DNA of 64,000 nt from Sphagnum compactum (lineage: Eukaryota > Bryophyta > Sphagnopsida > Sphagnales): contig OZ234493.1 in the NCBI GenBank assembly GCA_965153455.1, positions 20,388,213-20,452,212 on the forward strand. The letters are read 5' to 3'. The notes beneath the pieces are model-generated. The model searched no databases. It saw nothing but the letters and a program-made list of their open reading frames with translations, and was not told the origin of the DNA. The stretch's first letter is position 1. Each line of letters begins with the position of its first letter. Shown here piece after piece: positions 58,400 through 64,000 of the stretch. The translations under genes and the position numbers were made by a program.

Positions 58400-60550
58400 A
58401 AGTGTCGTTGGAGGTACTATGGCATACAATTAAAAAAATACACAATGTCTTGAAGTTCATGAAATATGCATGTCCTTTTCCGTAATAAATTCTTTTTCAG
58501 ACATTTGGTCACCAGTAGCATTCTTTCCCTTTTTGAAGAATTGAAACAAAACTTTTGAAAGAGATTTCTTTTGGGGGATTGGGTAACTACTACCGCCAAG
58601 TGCCCCCACCATTGGCCGTTTAGTGCCTATTTGCCATGGCAGTACAGTTATATTCCTTAATTTGCATGGTTGGTGCATGGACCTTAACTGTTTAAATCAG
58701 TGTTGTGCATGTAACTGTGTGTATATACGATGTGTAAATCATTTACATTTACATGTCCAAACTTAATCCACTTACACTTATATTGTTGTCATGTATAATT
58801 ATTGTTTTTACACTTACACAAGGTCAATGTAAATATTTGTCAAATATATTTGCACAACGATGTGTAAATGTTTTGGGGCGTGTAAGTGTGTGTATTATAT
58901 ACTTATAATGACCATACCTTCTTGCAAATCCATATTAATTAGTTGTGATACATCAAAAAACCATTGTGGGCCATGTGGTCTGTTTATCACCAAAAACATC
59001 ATTAGGTTCTCCTCTTCCCTAAGTAGAAATCACATTTTTTACAATGTTTTACACGACCACATAAAATCATATAAATATATTTATTTTTACACTTACACAG
59101 AGTGTAAATAAATTTCATTATAAGAGTACACTTGCACGAAGTCCTAAACCACTTCCACTCACAAAGAAACCAGTGTTGTGGCATGACTAGTGACTCACAG
59201 TCAGTTATGAGAGTATCCCGATTCCCGACCCTTGCAGTGTAGTACATTATGTTTTGGATAAAGCAGGATAAATAAAGTTTATGCCACTTCAGGGCAACAA
59301 GTGGCTTTGGGCCAAATTTTGTGCATAGGATGTTATGCTTAGAAAAGGCAATGCACAATTTAAAGAATTGCTCTTAACTGGCTGGATAGAATGATTGGTC
59401 CAAGTGGTTTCCTATTGGTAGACTCTAACCTTTTCTAGCTTCAGTTTCCATGTTTATTTGTGGGGCTTGAAACAGCAAGTAATATCAGGTATGGTTTGAC
59501 TTGCTCTGAGTATTTTTAACATTTAAAAAATATTTGACAATGTAAGAGCATACCCACCAGTGCTTAGGATGTAACCCAGCAAAAATATTTCTCACATCCA
59601 AGTTTAGTTATTTAGATTTTTGCAACCCCACCCATAGAACTGAAACTCGGACTGCAAATATGTGGGAACTACTAATAGCAAACCACCTGGACAAATCATT
59701 ATGTTTGGCCAATCGAAAACAGGGAGCGGTAGTCAGATCATATTTATCAACCTCAGAAAATAGGCAGGAGCAAAACCATTTTGAGTTTGGAGTGGGAGAG
59801 TTAGCGCCCGAAACAGGGGTAGCTAGTTTGGGGTATTTAACAACAACGACAACAATCTTCGCTCTGCACCGAACCCCTGGAGTTTCCGCGCAGTGCGTTC
59901 TCCTTCAGCAGAGTACACAAACGTGCCAGGACTGTCCTAATTGCGAGCTAGTCCCCAGATCTTCCTAGTTGCCTTCTGATCCTGAACCTGTTGTCGCTGC
60001 TGCAGCCGCTGATGATGCAGTTCGGTTGTAGTAGCTGCAATCTACTGCGGGCTGTTTTATGAGTCATTTGCTTGCGTGCGGTTTGCTGTCAATTTACAGA
60101 GATAAGTGTTGTGATGAGGAAGGTGCTGTGTAAACTATGATGAGCTGGAGAGGGTTTAGTTGCTAGTGATGGTTGGGTCAAGCGCTCACACAATTGCTGC
60201 TGCAGACCGACAGGAGTTGTCTACTCCTTGTTCAAAGGATTTAGGGTTCAGGGCAAGACAAAACAGGGCAAGGCAAAGCAAAGCAGGCAAGCACGGCCCT
60301 TGAGCAGTATTTTTCGCTTTATTTTCATTCTTTCAAAAAAACTACTATCATTCCATCTATTCTCCTTCTTTTCATAATCTATTAGGACTAATCATTCTTC
60401 TCCTCCCAAAAAAAGTTGTAAGAACAAGTTTTCAAATATTCAAATCGAAAATCACGTCTAAGAAGAGAAAAATAAATGATCCAAATTCACATCTTTTAAG
60501 AAAAGGAAAAGGAAGGAGGCGAGGGAAGACCCCAACTTGCTGACCACTAG
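58400..60550. other. non-coding or unrecognised stretch
   Basis: The part at 59,640-60,290 is GC-richer than its surroundings and includes a 102-aa frame (59,660-59,968) and GCTGCTGCAGCCGCTG-type sequence. It could be an exon or promoter of an unrecognised gene, but no domain, splice structure or second exon could be identified. GGCAAGGCAAAGCAAAGCAG simple sequence lies near 60,268. Confidence 0.35.
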
Positions 60551-60552
60551 AA

Positions 60553-60770
60553 GGTTCCAAGCTTGGTGGCCCTTGAAAGGAATCCAATGTTTGGAGGCCA
60601 ATGGGAAACATCTTACTTGGTGGCAAATGGAGGGTTCCAAACTTGGTGGCCCTTGGAAGGAATCCAATGTTTGGAGGCTAATGGGAAAGCATCTTGTTTA
60701 GTGGCCAATGGATGGTTCCAAGCTTGGTGGCCCTTGGGATGTTCCATGTTTGGTTGCCTTTGGAAGGTGA
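60553..60770 (+). repeat. tandem repeat, 80-81-bp period
   Basis: GGTTCCAAGCTTGGTGGCCC starts at 60,553, 60,633 and 60,714. Intervening blocks share GGAATCCAATGTTTGGAGGC and AATGGGAAA. Confidence 0.85.
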
Positions 60771-60774
60771 AGGA

Positions 60775-63100
60775 AAAGCACCCTTTACACCTCCTTCCAT
60801 TTTCTACCCCATAAGATTTTATCTAAACTTTTCTTCCATTGATTTTAAGGTTTTGTTTTATCATGGTTCTAGACCATTATTTTACGTCTTTCTTTCCTTT
60901 TCCTTGACCTATAAATTACAATCATGCATTTTGAGGTAGCAAATCTTCCACACACTCATTGCCAAATTGATTTTGATCAAAGATTTTTTCCTTTCCTTGA
61001 ATTCATGGCATCGTACATGACTATGTCTTACAAGCTTCAAGGCGCACAAATGAACAAAAAATTACCCCGAGAGTCGTCTCTAGGTTTGACACTGGCCCGT
61101 CACCCTCATGATGAAAATCCCAAACTACGAAAGGTGCGCCTTCATTTAGAAGTCGAAGCCCCTCGAGCTTAGTATTATCAAATTTCTTTGAATTCTCATA
61201 CCTTGATGACTTTGTTGCAAATCAACCCCACTTCTGGTGATGAACCTAAAATTGTATACGAAGTTTTGCATGAAACTAAAAACATTTCGATTTTTGCATG
61301 GTCTTCAATTCTTGACATTGGACACTATTGTTGGTTGCACAGTCTGATTTATCAACTACCTCCTAACAACAAAACAAATTACTTAATTCACACCATCCAA
61401 CGCATCCTAGATTTCTTGTAATTATGAACTACCACTGTGACATAACCTAGGACTCACCATGTACTCGTAGCTTTTCCTTGAGCTTTTCCATAACCTGAAT
61501 AAAAACTTTGTTTATCGTGAAATCCATGTTACAATTGCCAACTTATCACCCTATTCATTTTAATTGTTATGTTGTTTCAAATTAATCCTACATGTTTATA
61601 ATGCTTGAAGCTTACTTTATTTCCATTGGACCCTTCATTGACACCCTTTAACTGTTTCGAGAATCTCAAATCACCCTTGCTTACGCGACTATCCACTAAA
61701 TACCAAAACAAAATCAACATTGTGCTGAACATTACAAATTTTGTTGTTTGTTTCTAACCCCAACCCTCTATAGACTTCTCACCCCCAATCATGCAATTGA
61801 AGTTCTAAAACTATAATTACCAACTTTTATTGAAAAAAAAATCGAGTTTCGAAACAAAAATAACCCCCCATGCAACCATGCGCACCCATCATCCTTCATT
61901 CTGACATGAAATCTCTAAAAACCCTTAATAGCCTTGTCACACCCCAATATCCCTAATGCACATGGCTATGTCGATAAGGCTCACACCGATCTAAGGAACT
62001 CATTGTTTTATTTTGGTGCAACACAAAATATAAAGGAATCCAAAATGAAAAAATGAAAAGACATTCCAAGGGGCACATTAATTCTTTGTATTGTAGTTGT
62101 AAAACAAGAAGTGGCAACTATTACCTAGATTTAACAACATGTGACTTAACATGTTGATAATGTAAACAGGTTGTTAAACCTAACAGGTGTCTTAACCTAT
62201 TATTTAACCTAACCTGTAATATTGACCTAACCAATTACTAAACTTGGCAGGCAATGTTACTAGGTTAAGAAGATAAGTTGACAGGTTAGTCAACAAGCGA
62301 TCTGCAGAACTTGTACTTGGCAAAACTAGTAAGTGAATAGGTAGTTAAACAAGGTGTAACTTTTAAAATTTTGGACTTTTAGTTTAGATATTGGCTAATG
62401 ACTGTTCATAATGGTCAATATGATTGTTATAATTTGAAATAACTAGTATAAGACTAAAAGACAAACCTGTTGAAGAGCTTTTGGATTTCATTTTTATCAT
62501 GTGTTTCAATTTTCATTTATGGAACATGAATCATTTTTCTTTTAGCCAACTTCCTTCAAGTTTTGAGTAATTTGTGTACATGTTAATTTAGGATTTGAAA
62601 TTAGTTTAAGTTTTATTAGTGTTTTGCATGTACTTGTTGTTTTAGGAACCTGTTGCTGAAAAATTCAAAAGTAGAATAACTTTAATGGGCATAGAAAGAC
62701 TCGTTAACATTTGGCAACCATGCAGTGGATTAAAATTCAAAAACAATCATGCTTAGAATTTCTAGTTTAATTCAATTGTTTTAGTAGGTCAAGTTTGGAA
62801 AGCAATCATGCTTGGAATTCTAATTTGTTATATGTTTACTTGTTTTGTGTAAATTTTAGAATTGAAGTTTTTATTCTTGATTTTGTTTTAAAACATTAAG
62901 AATAGGGTGAGGTTAATGTAAAGTTTTTGAAGTAAGATAAACACCCAATCTGTAAAAGAATTTTTATATAAGTTCTTGATTGCTAGGAGGGGTCGTTCTG
63001 AAAAAATTCATGTTCAAAAATAATGCAAGGGCTATCCTAGAACCTGTTGATTTTAGAAAATGTCAAGAGTAGTTACTAGAAGTTTTAGAAAATAGTTAAA
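60775..63100. other. non-coding stretch
   Basis: Short frames near 60,924-61,421 show no recognisable domain. An AACCT/AGGTTA-rich degenerate tract lies at about 62,120-62,300. Confidence 0.4.
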
Positions 63101-63109
63101 ATAGGTCAG

Positions 63110-64000
63110 ACATCAACCTATTTAAGAAGATGCACAAAAACAAGATGAACAACAAGTGCAACCTATGGGAGATGAACATGTGAATGCACCAAACATGGAT
63201 GCAACATAGAGGGTGAAAATCAATGAACAACATCAAAATGTAGCAAAACCAGTTGTGCAGAGAGGCCCGACAACACTTTTAACCACTCATCAAGAAACAC
63301 CATGAACGACAACCCAACCACGGGTAGTGAATGTTTATCATGATGACAATCATGAACCTATTTAGTCGTTTGATGAAGTTGTCTCTGCACAGCAACCATG
63401 GTGATCTACAACCCCAGTTTACAATTTACCCAGAACTGATGCATCTACACCAATTACAACATCTATTAGTTTTCAAAACCAACCACTACACACCAACATC
63501 AATTTGGTCCCAACTAATTCGGAGATGAAACGACTTCACCTATTCAACAAGTTGGAGCAACTTTGTCACGTCAACCAAGGATTGTCTAATTAATCAGTTT
63601 TTATACCATATTAAAAACCTATTGAACCTAGAGCAACACCCACAGTCATTCGACAGGGAGTCACTGATCCATAAAACACTTGGCATGTTAGACTAGTACC
63701 TAGTCCAAGAAGAATATCGCAAGTCCCACATCATAGACCGATTTCAGGAGGAAACCAAGGTGCCAGAACTATAACATATACATATTGTCATTGAATGGGA
63801 CACTTCTTCAATTGATATCCATTTGTTGATGATAGATTAAACCATTTATTACAAGAGGAGGTGATGAATGTTCATCAACTTATCCCTCCAACCACTACAA
63901 CAATAGTACCCAATGTCTGTATTAGGAACTCAAGCCATGAATCCTAGTATCGGTCATACAATAGTACTTATTAACTATCAGACAACCTAGTCACAACCTA
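63110..64000 (+). pseudogene. second decayed member of the zinc-knuckle ORF family, cut by the window end
   Basis: The plus strand reads nearly collinearly through a few stops. Gln/Thr/Pro-rich segments come first, then a knuckle-like TYCH...MGHFFN near 63,780 and PFVDDRLNHLLQEEV near 63,825. The same PFVDD block follows the zinc knuckle at 44.03 kb on the minus strand. In this copy two of the three knuckle cysteine positions read Tyr, consistent with G-to-A changes. The 3' end lies outside the window. Confidence 0.55.

Overview
This is a plant nuclear genomic window: AT-rich, intron-containing, with GT-AG splice sites and many transposable-element remnants. Two host genes can be read exon by exon. 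The mix of a chromodomain Ty3/gypsy element and several pogo/Tigger-like DDE transposons suggests a non-seed vascular plant such as a fern. That placement is inference only; the sequence itself shows only a land plant.

Layout. 1-11.0 kb is AT-rich repeat debris with one decayed DDE transposase (about 2.66-4.74 kb) split by a G-rich insertion. 11.05-11.62 kb is a long fold-back repeat. 11,711-13,504 is a complete pogo/Tigger-like element with perfect 25-bp terminal inverted repeats (TIRs), TA target duplications and an open 541-aa transposase frame. 13.5-21.7 kb holds MITE-like dispersed repeats. 22.76-33.25 kb is a 17-exon F-box/LRR gene of the SLOW MOTION (FBL15) type, plus strand, 1,288 aa. 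36.52-39.94 kb is a 7-exon TGA-type bZIP transcription factor with a DOG1 domain, minus strand, 313 aa, apparently using one GC-AG intron. 40.5-42.1 kb holds inverted and tandem repeats. 43.74-50.9 kb is a decayed zinc-knuckle ORF family member interrupted by a young Ty3/gypsy chromovirus (44,715-50,780; 264/267-bp LTRs; GCTTC target duplication). 52.84-53.66 kb is an AT-rich 306-bp tandem array. 54,557-56,609 is a second, different pogo-like element whose transposase contains a 75-bp intron and is broken downstream. 56.95-58.4 kb carries the same dispersed repeat families as 14.8-19.3 kb. 60.55-60.77 kb is an 80-bp tandem array. 63.1-64.0 kb is a second decayed copy of the zinc-knuckle family.

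The two host genes are independent: an SCF ubiquitin-ligase receptor linked in Arabidopsis to auxin homeostasis and leaf initiation, and a TGACG-binding transcription factor. The most unusual content is the set of three distinct pogo-like DDE families in one plant window. The two recognisably complete elements share a 5' architecture in which the TIR is followed by an inverted copy of itself. Nothing here is clearly an undescribed multi-gene system.
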